Assembly: GCF_900545795.1 (NCBI RefSeq)
Contig: NZ_URAR01000020.1
Coordinates: 1 to 35,600 of the forward strand
DNA: 35,600 nt
Direction of reading: 5' to 3'
Source of the DNA: an uncultured Veillonella sp.
GTDB taxonomy: Bacteria; Bacillota; Negativicutes; Veillonellales; Veillonellaceae
A program made the translations under genes and the position numbers. The notes under the pieces were generated by a model, which worked only from the letters and a program-made list of their open reading frames with translations, was not told where the DNA came from and ran no database searches. This document shows, piece after piece, positions 15,749 through 23,007 of this stretch (position 1 is its first letter; every line of letters begins with the position of its first letter).

Positions 15749-15779
15749 CACATTTTGAGCGCAAGGAGGTGTAATCACC

Positions 15780-16205
15780 ATGGCTAAAAAGGTTACAAAA
15801 ATTGTAAAACTTCAGTGTGAAGCAGGAAAGGCAAGTCCAGCGCCACCTATCGGTCCAGCTCTTGGTCAGGCAGGGGTTAATATTATGGCATTCGTTAAAG
15901 AATTTAACGAACGTACAGCACAACAAGCTGGCTTAACTATTCCAGTTGTTATTACTGTATTTGAAGATAGAAGCTTCACTTTCGTTACTAAGACTCCACC
16001 AGCAGCTGTTCTTTTATTAAAAGCAGCTGGCATCCCTAAAGGATCCGGAGTTCCTAACCGTGACAAAGTAGCAAAAGTTAGTCGCGATAAAGTTCGTGAA
16101 ATCGCAGAACTTAAAATGCCTGACTTGAATGCAAATACTGTAGAACAAGGCATGCGTATGGTAGAAGGTACTGCACGCAGCATGGGTATTGTTATCGTTG
16201 ATTAA
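15780..16205 (+). CDS. rplK: Ribosomal protein L11
   Basis: A 141-aa protein of the GTPase-associated centre of the 50S subunit, which binds 23S helices 43-44 and is required for RelA activation. The N-terminal KLQCEAGKASPAPPIGPALGQ and FTFVTKTPPA segments are diagnostic. AAGGAGG lies 9-10 nt upstream. It is first of the rplK-rplA pair, preceded by the L1-binding mimic. Confidence 0.97.
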   Translation: MAKKVTKIVKLQCEAGKASPAPPIGPALGQAGVNIMAFVKEFNERTAQQAGLTIPVVITVFEDRSFTFVTKTPPAAVLLLKAAGIPKGSGVPNRDKVAKVSRDKVREIAELKMPDLNANTVEQGMRMVEGTARSMGIVIVD

Positions 16206-16217
16206 TTAGCGTACGAC

Positions 16218-16267
16218 ATGTGCTAAGCGTAGCACATATCGGTGGGAGGGTATTCCCGTTATACCAC
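16218..16267 (+). promoter_or_regulatory. Second L1-binding mRNA motif, upstream of rplA
   Basis: A perfect 8-bp hairpin (ATGTGCTA 16218-16225 with TAGCACAT 16230-16237) precedes GTGG (16242-16245), GA, GGG (16248-16250), a TATT loop, CCC (16255-16257), GTTATA and CCAC (16264-16267). The core GGTGGGAGG and TACCAC match the 23S L1 site even more closely than the copy before rplK. It lies 17 nt before the rplA start and overlaps the approach to its ribosome site. Confidence 0.75.
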
Positions 16268-16284
16268 ATAAGGAGGATTTTAAG

Positions 16285-16995
16285 ATGGCAAAAGTAGGTA
16301 AGAAATACGCTGAAGCAGCAAAACTTATCGAAGCTGGCAAATTCTACGAACCAGTAGAAGCTATTGAGCTTGTTAAGAAAACTGCAACTGCTAAATTCGA
16401 CGAAACTGTTGAAATCTCTTTCAACTTGAACGTCGATCCTAAATACGCTGATCAACAAGTTCGTGGTGCCGTTGTATTACCACATGGTACAGGTAAAACT
16501 CAACGCGTACTCGTATTTGCGAAAGGCGATAAAATTAAAGAAGCTGAGGATGCTGGCGCAGATTATGTTGGCTCCGAAGAATTAGTAGCAAAAATTCAAG
16601 GTGGCTGGAGCGACTTCGACGTAGCTGTAGCTACTCCTGATATGATGGGCCAAGTTGGTCGTTTAGGTAAAATTTTAGGTCCTAAAGGCTTAATGCCAAA
16701 CCCTAAAGTTGGTACTGTAACGATGGACGTTGCTCGTGCTGTTAATGAAATTAAAGCTGGTAAGATTGAATACCGTACTGATAAAGCAGGTATCATTGCT
16801 TGTGCAATCGGTAAAGCATCTTTCGATGAAGCGAAATTACTTGACAATTACCGCGTAATCGTAGATACTATTCTCAAGGCCAAACCAGCAGCTGCAAAAG
16901 GTCAGTACATTAAAACTGTTACTTTGAGCGCTACTATGGGCCCTGGTGTTCCTCTTAACGTTTTCAAATTGACTAACGTTACTAAGGAACAATAA
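16285..16995 (+). CDS. rplA: Ribosomal protein L1
   Basis: A 236-aa protein of the 50S L1 stalk and autogenous repressor of its own mRNA. KVGKKYAEA at the N terminus, the middle domain with GKILGPKGLMPNPKVGTV and the terminal ATMGPGVPLNV are family signatures. AAGGAGG lies 9 nt upstream. It carries its own L1-type mRNA motif in addition to that before rplK. Confidence 0.97.
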   Translation: MAKVGKKYAEAAKLIEAGKFYEPVEAIELVKKTATAKFDETVEISFNLNVDPKYADQQVRGAVVLPHGTGKTQRVLVFAKGDKIKEAEDAGADYVGSEELVAKIQGGWSDFDVAVATPDMMGQVGRLGKILGPKGLMPNPKVGTVTMDVARAVNEIKAGKIEYRTDKAGIIACAIGKASFDEAKLLDNYRVIVDTILKAKPAAAKGQYIKTVTLSATMGPGVPLNVFKLTNVTKEQ

Positions 16996-16999
16996 TAAG

Positions 17000-17122
17000 A
17001 TATGTTCTCTTAGCTGTAGACCGCAGGTATGTATAATGGATGCAAATCCGCCCGCAGAGGCTGAACCGAATTCTATTACGAAACGGTACGACCTCATCGC
17101 GGTTTGTGATGGGGTCGTTTTT
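17000..17122 (+). promoter_or_regulatory. L10 leader with terminator hairpin
   Basis: The stretch CTGTAGACCGCAGG (17014-17027), followed by a GGAT/ATCC hairpin and CCCGCAGAGGCTGAACCG, matches the conserved core of the ribosomal protein L10 leader known upstream of rplJ in Firmicutes. It is followed by CGACCTCATC (17089-17098) pairing with GATGGGGTCG (17108-17117, one wobble) and five T, an intrinsic terminator. L10(L12)4 binding to the leader likely favours termination. Confidence 0.8.
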
Positions 17123-17173
17123 ACGCTAAGATAGTACATAGAGCATCACCAAAATCTATAAGGAGGTATTTTA

Positions 17174-17677
17174 ATGGCTGTCACTACACAGAAACAGGCA
17201 ATCGTTGCACAAATGAAAGAAAAACTTTCAGAAGCAAAGGGGGCCGTACTCGTTGGTTACCATGGCTTAACTGTTGAGCAAGTAACTGATCTTCGCCGCA
17301 AATTCTTGGCTGAAGACGTAGAGTACAAAGTAATCAAAAATACATTGACTCGCATTGCGGTTAATGAATTAGGTCTTGAAGGTTTCGGTGAACATCTTGA
17401 AGGTCCTACGGCACTTGCTGTGTCTAAGACTGATGCTGTTGCACCAGCTCGTATTATCGAGAACTTCATCAAAGATACTAAAACTGAAGCAATCGACGTT
17501 AAAGTTGGTCTTGTAGAAGGTAAAGTTGTAACTGCAGAAGAAGTTAAAGCTGTTGCTAAATTGCCTAACCACGAAGGTATGCTATCCATGCTTCTTTCCG
17601 TGCTTCAGGCTCCAATCCGCAACGTGGCTTATGCAGTAAAAGCTGTTGCCGAAGCAAAAGACGAAACTGTAGCTTAA
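17174..17677 (+). CDS. rplJ: Ribosomal protein L10
   Basis: A 167-aa base of the ribosomal stalk, carrying L7/L12 dimers on its C-terminal helix. KGAVLVGYHGLTVEQVTDLRR and EYKVIKNTLTRIA are typical. AAGGAGG lies 8 nt upstream. It is preceded by an L10 leader and followed 61 nt later by rplL. Confidence 0.97.
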   Translation: MAVTTQKQAIVAQMKEKLSEAKGAVLVGYHGLTVEQVTDLRRKFLAEDVEYKVIKNTLTRIAVNELGLEGFGEHLEGPTALAVSKTDAVAPARIIENFIKDTKTEAIDVKVGLVEGKVVTAEEVKAVAKLPNHEGMLSMLLSVLQAPIRNVAYAVKAVAEAKDETVA

Positions 17678-17738
17678 TTAGCTTAGTTAGTAGCAAATTA
17701 TTATTACTACAAAATAGAATTAGTGGAGGAATTATATC

Positions 17739-18110
17739 ATGGCACTTAACATTGAAAACATTGTTGCTGAATTAGAACAAGCAACTATCCTTGAATTAAA
17801 TGATCTTGTAAAAGCTATCGAAGAAAAATTTAACGTAACTGCAGCTGCTCCTGTAGCTGTTGCTGCTGCTGGCGGTGCTGCTGGCGCAGGCGAAGAAAAA
17901 TCTGACTTCGACGTAATCCTTAAAGATGCTGGCGCTGGTAAAATCAACGTAATTAAAGTTGTTCGTGAAGCAACTGGTCTTGGCTTGAAAGAAGCTAAAG
18001 CTGTTGTTGACGGCGCTCCTGCACCTGTTAAAGAAGGTATGCCAAAAGCTGACGCTGAAGCTCTTAAAGCTAAACTTGAAGAAGCTGGCGCAACTGTTGA
18101 ACTTAAATAA
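17739..18110 (+). CDS. rplL: Ribosomal protein L7/L12
   Basis: A 123-aa stalk protein that recruits translation factors. An N-terminal dimerisation helix is followed by an Ala/Gly-rich hinge (about 35-50) and the compact C-terminal domain (KSDFDVILKDAGAGKINVIK onward). TGGAGGA lies upstream. It is the last gene of the ribosomal operon here: a strong terminator follows, and rpoB is 13.7 kb downstream rather than adjacent. Confidence 0.97.
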   Translation: MALNIENIVAELEQATILELNDLVKAIEEKFNVTAAAPVAVAAAGGAAGAGEEKSDFDVILKDAGAGKINVIKVVREATGLGLKEAKAVVDGAPAPVKEGMPKADAEALKAKLEEAGATVELK

Positions 18111-18153
18111 TTTAGGCCTAACGGCATAAATTTATAAGACTCAGGTCAAAAAT

Positions 18154-18184
18154 AAACCGCTCTCTATGGAGGGCGGTTTTTTAC
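18154..18184 (+). terminator. Terminator after rplL
   Basis: AAACCGCTCTC (18154-18164) pairs with GAGGGCGGTTT (18169-18179, one wobble) over a TATG loop, then T to 18182. It separates the ribosomal operon from the malonate operon. Confidence 0.93.
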
Positions 18185-18324
18185 TATGTAAATAATTAAA
18201 AATAAGAGAAAAAGAACTGTTAGAAAAATCTATTAAAAATATTTCTAAAATATCTTAAGGTTATAATGCAGGATATTTTTATCCTATATATGATTATTCG
18301 GAACATGATTTGAAGATGTTTACC

Positions 18325-18353
18325 TTGACAATATGGTGTAAAAAATATAAACT
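18325..18353 (+). promoter_or_regulatory. Promoter of the malonate decarboxylase operon
   Basis: A consensus TTGACA (18325-18330) and TAAACT (18348-18353) are 17 bp apart. Transcription would start near 18360, about 290 nt before the first gene. A second TATAAT (18262-18267), followed by the dyad AGGATA/TATCCT (18270-18285), lies further upstream without a good -35. Confidence 0.7.
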
Positions 18354-18382
18354 GTATGTAAAGATTAAATATAGAGAGTAAC

Positions 18383-18467
18383 AAAAGTTATGACTACTAA
18401 ATAATAGTAAGTGTTAACTTTTAATGAGAGACTAAGTATATACTTGGTCTCTTTTTTTTATTTTTTT
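18383..18467 (+). promoter_or_regulatory. Leader attenuator of the malonate operon (stem-loop plus intrinsic terminator)
   Basis: The first stem-loop pairs AAAAGTTA (18383-18390) with TAACTTTT (18415-18422), with an inner ACTA/TAGT helix. Five nt later an 11-bp stem, AGAGACTAAGT (18427-18437) with 18442-18452 (one wobble), is followed by eight T and then seven more. This canonical terminator sits between promoter and first gene, so full-length mRNA needs read-through. The operon encodes a HutP-family antiterminator. I searched the leader for the NAG triplets at 7-nt period that Bacillus HutP binds and did not find a clear set. Confidence 0.75.
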
Positions 18468-18470
18468 GAA

Positions 18471-18598
18471 AAATATGATTTGGTTATCATATTTGAAGTT
18501 GAATTTTGAGACGGGAATTAGAGAATGAGAGATTAAATTATCATTCAATTTCAAGTGATATAGACTTAATTACGGAAGTGTCCGGAAACTACTGTAAT
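18471..18598 (+). promoter_or_regulatory. Three further hairpins in the malonate operon leader
   Basis: Downstream of the terminator are AAATATGAT (18471-18479) with ATCATATTT (18486-18494); GAATGA (18523-18528) with TCATTC (18541-18546); and ATTACGG (18569-18575) with CTGTAAT (18592-18598), continued by AGT/ACT around one mismatch. The motif TTTTGAGACGG occurs at 18504-18514 and again at 18623-18633, the second copy running into the ribosome site of the first gene. The 18183-18649 gap holds no other gene that I can see. Confidence 0.5.
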
Positions 18599-18649
18599 TT
18601 AATTTAACTTAATAGAGTTCTTTTTTGAGACGGAAGGAGCATTTTGATC

Positions 18650-18778
18650 ATGAGCGTTGAAATGTATGCTTTATTTTCGTATGCATTTACGGCAGTAATT
18701 GCATTAGTAATGATAGGCACTGTTGTACTTCTTAATAAGATTATGGGTGGCGAAAGTAATGAAGGAGGCATGGAATAA
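18650..18778 (+). CDS. 42-aa single-span membrane protein, first gene of the malonate operon
   Basis: It begins MSVEMYALFSYAFTAVIALV and has one membrane helix (about 8-29), then a short tail rich in Gly and Glu (GGESNEGGME). AAGGAGC lies 8-9 nt upstream, and the stop is 2 nt before madB, whose ribosome site AGGAGG lies inside this gene. Position, size and topology resemble the N-terminal part of OadG/MmdD-type gamma or delta subunits, which assemble the membrane part of sodium-pumping decarboxylases. Characterised malonate decarboxylase membrane parts are described with MadB, and I know of no named equivalent. It was too short for automatic detection. The subunit role is inferred. Confidence 0.75.
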   Translation: MSVEMYALFSYAFTAVIALVMIGTVVLLNKIMGGESNEGGME

Positions 18779-18780
18779 AA

Positions 18781-19992
18781 ATGGATGCGAATATTTTATT
18801 TCAATTATTTCCAGGAATTGCATCTCTACTAGTGCAAGATCCAACGATAGCCTTTGCGCGTGTTGCACTTATTATATTTGGCTTTATTCTTGCATATCTT
18901 GGATTTAAACGTGTATTAGAACCATTAATCATGGTGCCTATGGGCATTGGGATGATTTGTATTAACTGTGGGGTACTTTTTTTAGATGGTGGAAAAATTG
19001 GTACTTTATTCTTGGATCCATTAATTTCAGATCCTAATCAATTAGTTGACATAATGCAAATCAACTTTTTACAACCGATTTACAATTTGACCTTTAGTAA
19101 TAGTTTAGTTGCCTGCGTTGTATTCATTGGCGTAGGTGCTATGTGTGAGATTGGATTTATCCTTGCGAATCCTTGGAAATCAATCATTATAGCTATTTTT
19201 GCTGAGTGTGGTACATTTGCTGCATTAGTTGTAGGTTATCATTTAGGTTTAACACCTCAAGAAGCTGCAGCAGTAGCTTCTATCGGCGGTGCGGATGGTC
19301 CTATGGTATTGTTTACATCCTTAATGCTTGCTCCTCACTTATTCGTACCTATTTCTGTTATTGCGTACTTGTATTTATCTTTAACTTATGCAGGTTATCC
19401 TTGGTTAATTAAATTATTAGTTCCAAAAGCTTTACGTGGTAAAGATATTATGTACTACTCTCCTGAAGTAGCAAAATCTAAGAAATTTATCTTTATCATC
19501 GTTTGTTGCGGATTACTATGTATTCTCTTACCGATGGGTGCACCACTAATCATGTCCTTCTTCTTAGGTATGGCAATTAAAGAAGCTGAGATTATTCCTT
19601 ATCAAGATTTAATCGAAAATACATTGCTTTACATGGGCACAATGACATTAGGTTTATTGTTAGGGACACTTTGTGAAGCGTCTACATTATTAAATCCTAA
19701 AGTTGCTCCATTGATTATTTTAGGTGTATTAGCGTTAACTGTATCCGGTGCAGTAGGTTTATTAGGCGGCTATATTGTGTACTGGTTTAAGAAAGGTGAC
19801 TTTAACCCAGTTGTAGGTATTGCTGGTGTATCCTGTGTACCAACAACTGCAAAAATTGCACAGCACATAGCAGAAGATGAAGATCCATTTGCAGTTATTA
19901 TGCCTGTAGCTATGGGTGCTAATATTGCAGGTGTTATCGTTTCGGCGATAGCTTGTGGCGTATTTATTGCTACTATTGGGCTTGTTAAATAA
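18781..19992 (+). CDS. madB: Carboxybiotin decarboxylase, sodium-pumping membrane subunit MadB
   Basis: A 403-aa polytopic membrane protein of the OadB/MmdB/GcdB/MadB family. It decarboxylates carboxybiotin on MadF and couples this to Na+ export. Key family motifs are GGADGPM (about 179-185, with the essential Asp), a FFLGMAIKEAEI loop, VVGIAGVSCVPTTAKIAQ and MGANIAGVIVSAIACG. About eleven hydrophobic segments are visible. In the operon it sits beside a biotin carrier and carboxyltransferase genes for malonate, so MadB rather than OadB is the right assignment. AGGAGG is 12 nt upstream, inside the preceding small gene. Confidence 0.93.
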   Translation: MDANILFQLFPGIASLLVQDPTIAFARVALIIFGFILAYLGFKRVLEPLIMVPMGIGMICINCGVLFLDGGKIGTLFLDPLISDPNQLVDIMQINFLQPIYNLTFSNSLVACVVFIGVGAMCEIGFILANPWKSIIIAIFAECGTFAALVVGYHLGLTPQEAAAVASIGGADGPMVLFTSLMLAPHLFVPISVIAYLYLSLTYAGYPWLIKLLVPKALRGKDIMYYSPEVAKSKKFIFIIVCCGLLCILLPMGAPLIMSFFLGMAIKEAEIIPYQDLIENTLLYMGTMTLGLLLGTLCEASTLLNPKVAPLIILGVLALTVSGAVGLLGGYIVYWFKKGDFNPVVGIAGVSCVPTTAKIAQHIAEDEDPFAVIMPVAMGANIAGVIVSAIACGVFIATIGLVK

Positions 19993-20015
19993 TTTTTAAA
20001 ATTTAGGTGATTTAA

Positions 20016-20759
20016 ATGCTCGTAAAAATAAAACAATATGATGTTTTGCAATCTACTAATGAGACAGCTGTAGAATTTGCCAAGGAGGGGTATCCCGAAG
20101 GAACAGTCATATTAGCTGACCAACAACGCCAAGGGAAAGGACGAATGAGTAGATGCTGGAGTTCTCCCTTAGGGGGGCTTTGGTTTTCGATTATTTTGAG
20201 ACCGACAATGGACCCAGAATATGTAGCTCAAATTACTTTACTCACGGGTGTAGTTGTAGCAAAGGTTTTACGAGATTTATATGAAACTGAAGAAATAAAA
20301 ATAAAGTGGCCTAATGACATATTGTTTAAGGATAAAAAAGTTTGTGGGATTTTAGCAGAATCGGCTTTAACAGAAGTTGGAACTGTTAATTATGCTGTAG
20401 TAGGCGTGGGAATTAATGTAGGGATACATGAAGATGATATCCCTACTGAGATTCGTAAAACGGCTGCTTCCTTAAATGTAGAATGTAAAAAAGATTTTAC
20501 AGCTAATGACGTTTTGAAGTCGATACTAGCAGAGTTTGAGCTTATGTACAATAATTGGCAAGCTCAGGGTTCTACAGTATTTATGGATTTATGGAAGAAA
20601 ATGAATTGCACTTTGAATAAACAAGTGCTGGTAAAAGATGATGATCAAGTTATTTTCTCTGGCGTGGTAACTGATATTAACCACTATGGAGCGATAGTAG
20701 TTCAAAATGAGAATGGCATTAGTCAAGAATTTAATTTTGGCGAAATAAGTATCCGTTGA
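20016..20759 (+). CDS. birA: Biotin-protein ligase, no DNA-binding domain
   Basis: A 247-aa biotin-[carboxylase carrier] ligase that activates biotin to biotinyl-AMP and attaches it to a carrier Lys. Motifs are GKGRMSRCWSSPLGGLWFS (biotinyl-AMP loop), KIKWPNDI and KVCGILAES, plus a short C-terminal SH3-like domain. The N-terminal winged helix of regulatory BirA is missing, so it is monofunctional. AGGTGAT lies before the ATG. Its place inside the operon suggests dedicated biotinylation of MadF. The symbol follows the family; a second ligase may exist elsewhere. Confidence 0.92.
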   Translation: MLVKIKQYDVLQSTNETAVEFAKEGYPEGTVILADQQRQGKGRMSRCWSSPLGGLWFSIILRPTMDPEYVAQITLLTGVVVAKVLRDLYETEEIKIKWPNDILFKDKKVCGILAESALTEVGTVNYAVVGVGINVGIHEDDIPTEIRKTAASLNVECKKDFTANDVLKSILAEFELMYNNWQAQGSTVFMDLWKKMNCTLNKQVLVKDDDQVIFSGVVTDINHYGAIVVQNENGISQEFNFGEISIR

Positions 20760-20780
20760 TAGAGAAGGAGTGATTGAGTG

Positions 20781-21230
20781 ATGGCGGAACAAGAAAAAGA
20801 TAACTTATTTGAATCCAGTATGAAAACGCCTGGTACAGCAGCTATGTTTTTAGCTTTAACACAAACTTTGCATGATGAAAATAAAGCTAAAGGAATTGTA
20901 GCAAAATTTGGCCTTAAAGCTGTAGTTACAGAAGTAGGTGGAAAAGCTACTTTAGAAGATTTTAGTGAAAAAGTTAATAAAGCAGTAATTGGTGCATGTT
21001 TAAATTCAGGCATAATTACTAAAACTATTAATGAAATACATGCCGTAGTTCATGCGACTGAAGAAGCTAAAAAAGGCGTCATGATTAATGTTAGTACAAG
21101 TGCTAGCTTAGCACTGAAGTTGGCAGTAGTGCGGGATGACCATTGGATTGCTGTAGCATTATTTGGGAAATCTGCCTTGCATTACGTTACTAATCATGAA
21201 CGTGCAGGCTTAGGCATAATGCATATATAG
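20781..21230 (+). CDS. HutP-family RNA-binding antiterminator
   Basis: 149 aa, against 148 in Bacillus HutP. The C-terminal half aligns clearly: IHAVVHATEEAKKGV with the HALYHATMEALHGV segment, DDHWIAVALFGK with GDWIAVSLYGT, and NHERAGLGIMHI with EHETFGVGINHI. The three histidines that bind Mg2+ in HutP (73, 77 and 138) are conserved as His87, His91 and His139. HutP is a hexamer that, with L-histidine and Mg2+, binds NAG triplets in hut mRNA and prevents termination. Start 20781 (ATG, AAGGAG 10 nt upstream) is preferred; a GTG at 20778 is possible. Here it lies in a malonate operon with a leader terminator and no hut genes, so autogenous control of this operon is the natural inference. The effector is unknown. 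Confidence 0.88.
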   Translation: MAEQEKDNLFESSMKTPGTAAMFLALTQTLHDENKAKGIVAKFGLKAVVTEVGGKATLEDFSEKVNKAVIGACLNSGIITKTINEIHAVVHATEEAKKGVMINVSTSASLALKLAVVRDDHWIAVALFGKSALHYVTNHERAGLGIMHI

Positions 21231-21232
21231 CC

Positions 21233-21267
21233 AATAGATTTGTAATTAATAATCTATTATTAATTAC
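21233..21267 (+). promoter_or_regulatory. Two mutually exclusive hairpins between hutP-like gene and madA
   Basis: Four adjacent segments interleave: AATAGATT (21233-21240) pairs with AATCTATT (21251-21258), and GTAATTAAT (21242-21250) pairs with ATTAATTAC (21259-21267). Both helices are perfect but cannot coexist because the connecting loops have 0-1 nt. A T-run (21292-21298) follows 24 nt later, too far for a classical terminator. Confidence 0.55.
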
Positions 21268-21318
21268 GGCGTATTGACTGATTATATGAACTTTTTTTCT
21301 TAGAAAGGAGAGTTGGCA

Positions 21319-22992
21319 ATGGAGTTTAACAAAGAAGCTCGAGAGTGGGACACTTTGAGAAAAGATTCTCATGAGAGAGTAAAATCAGCAGCTCATTTAG
21401 TCAAAGAAGGTAAGATTGTTAATCCGGAAGATGTAGTAGAATTATTGGAATCGGTTATTAGACCTTATGACAAGGTTAATATTGAAGGTAACAATCAAAA
21501 GCAAGCAGACTTTTTAGCAAAGTGTTTGTGTCAAGTAAATCCAGAAAAGGTTTATGATTTACATATGGTTCAATCAGTTTTAGCACTTCCTGAGCATTTG
21601 GATGTGTTTGAAAAAGGCATTGCTCGCAAATTAGATATGTCTTTTTCTGGTCCACAAGCTGGTAGAATTTCTCAGTTTTTACAAGAAGGTAAATTAGAAC
21701 TAGGTGCGATTCATACATACTTAGAATTGTATGGTCGATATTTCTTAGATTTAACCCCTCGTGTAGCTTTAGTTGCTGCTACTAAGGCAGATAGGAATGG
21801 TAACTTATTTACAGGTTTTAGTACAGAAGATACACCAGCTATTGTAGAAGCTACTAAGTTTAGACAAGGCATTGTAATAGCTCAAGTTAATGAAATTGTT
21901 GATGAGCTACCTCGTGTGGATATTCCTGGCGATTGGGTAGATTACATTGTTCAGTCACCAAAACCATTCTATATTGAACCATTGTTTACAAGAGATCCAG
22001 CTTTAATTACTGATGCTCAAGTACTAAGAGGTATGATGGCGCTCAAAGGTATTTATGGCGAATATCAAGTTGAATCTTTAAATCATGGTATCGGTTTTGA
22101 TACAGCAGCTATTGAATTATTACTACCTACTTATGGTGAAGAATTGGGATTAAAAGGTAAGATTTGTAAAAACTTTATCTTGAACCCACATCCTACTATG
22201 ATCCCTGCGATTGAATCCGGTTGGGTTGAAACTATACATTGCTTTGGTGGGGAATTAGGCATGGAAGATTATGTTGCGGCTCGCAGTGATATCTTTTTCG
22301 TTGGTCCTGATGGAAGTATGAGATCTAATCGTGCATTCTCTCAAACAGCTGGTCACTATGCAATTGATATGTTTATTGGTGGTACTTTGCAAATTGATCC
22401 ATATGGCAATAGCTCTACAGCTACAGCTAACCGTGTGGCTGGATTTGGTGGTGCGCCTAATATGGGTTGTGACCCTAAAGGTAGACGTCACTCATCAGGT
22501 GCATGGTTGAAATGTGGCGATGAATACTCATTAAATAAAGAGTTGTGGGGACCAGTAAAACGTGGTAAACGCCTAGTTGTTCAACTTGCAGAAACATATC
22601 GTAAGAAATTAGAACCTGGTTTTGTTGAGGAGTTAGAAGCATTTAAACTTGCAGAAAATGCTAATTTACCTATTGAACCAGTAATGATTTATGGCGATGA
22701 CTTAACACATATCGTTACCGAAGAAGGTATTGCATATCTTCCTAAGTGTCAAAATATGGAAGAACGCACCGCAGCAATTCGTGGTATCGCTGGCTTTACA
22801 GAAGTTGGTATGAAAGCTGATCCAAAAGAAACTAAGCGCTTACGCGATTTGGGGATAATTAAGACTCCTGAAGATTTGGGCATTGATATGAGCCGTGCAA
22901 ATCGCTCCATGTTAGCAGCGAAGAATGTTCATGATTTAGTTAAGTGGTCCGGAGGCCTTTACAATCCGCCTGCAAAATTTAGAAATTGGTAA
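21319..22992 (+). CDS. madA: Malonate decarboxylase alpha subunit (acetyl-ACP:malonate ACP transferase)
   Basis: A 557-aa CoA-transferase-like subunit (MadA/MdcA) that exchanges the acetyl residue on the ACP MadE for malonate, releasing acetate. Recognisable segments include GRYFLDLTPRVALVAATKADRNGN, NHGIGFDTAAIELLLPTYGEELGLKGK, HPTMIPAIESGWVETIHCFGGELGMEDYVAARSD (about 293-326) and FGGAPNMGCDPKGRRHSSGAWL. Length is normal. Start 21319 is chosen since AAAGGAG is 8 nt upstream; the in-frame TTG at 21313 is too near that site. It is followed by madE, madC and madD in the order of the Malonomonas rubra cluster. Confidence 0.94.
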   Translation: MEFNKEAREWDTLRKDSHERVKSAAHLVKEGKIVNPEDVVELLESVIRPYDKVNIEGNNQKQADFLAKCLCQVNPEKVYDLHMVQSVLALPEHLDVFEKGIARKLDMSFSGPQAGRISQFLQEGKLELGAIHTYLELYGRYFLDLTPRVALVAATKADRNGNLFTGFSTEDTPAIVEATKFRQGIVIAQVNEIVDELPRVDIPGDWVDYIVQSPKPFYIEPLFTRDPALITDAQVLRGMMALKGIYGEYQVESLNHGIGFDTAAIELLLPTYGEELGLKGKICKNFILNPHPTMIPAIESGWVETIHCFGGELGMEDYVAARSDIFFVGPDGSMRSNRAFSQTAGHYAIDMFIGGTLQIDPYGNSSTATANRVAGFGGAPNMGCDPKGRRHSSGAWLKCGDEYSLNKELWGPVKRGKRLVVQLAETYRKKLEPGFVEELEAFKLAENANLPIEPVMIYGDDLTHIVTEEGIAYLPKCQNMEERTAAIRGIAGFTEVGMKADPKETKRLRDLGIIKTPEDLGIDMSRANRSMLAAKNVHDLVKWSGGLYNPPAKFRNW

Positions 22993-23007
22993 AAGGAGGC
23001 TCTGATT

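Noticed and set aside
17032..17037. TATAAT before rplJ as a promoter
   Set aside because: It lies within the L10 leader core and has no matching -35; likely coincidence.
18360..18470. Classical HutP binding site (three NAG triplets at 7-nt period)
   Set aside because: AG dinucleotides are present but not at the required spacing, so no site is claimed.
18723..19412. Alternative-frame + strand ORFs (18723-18908, 19206-19412) within madB
   Set aside because: They are out-of-frame shadows of the membrane protein gene without ribosome sites.
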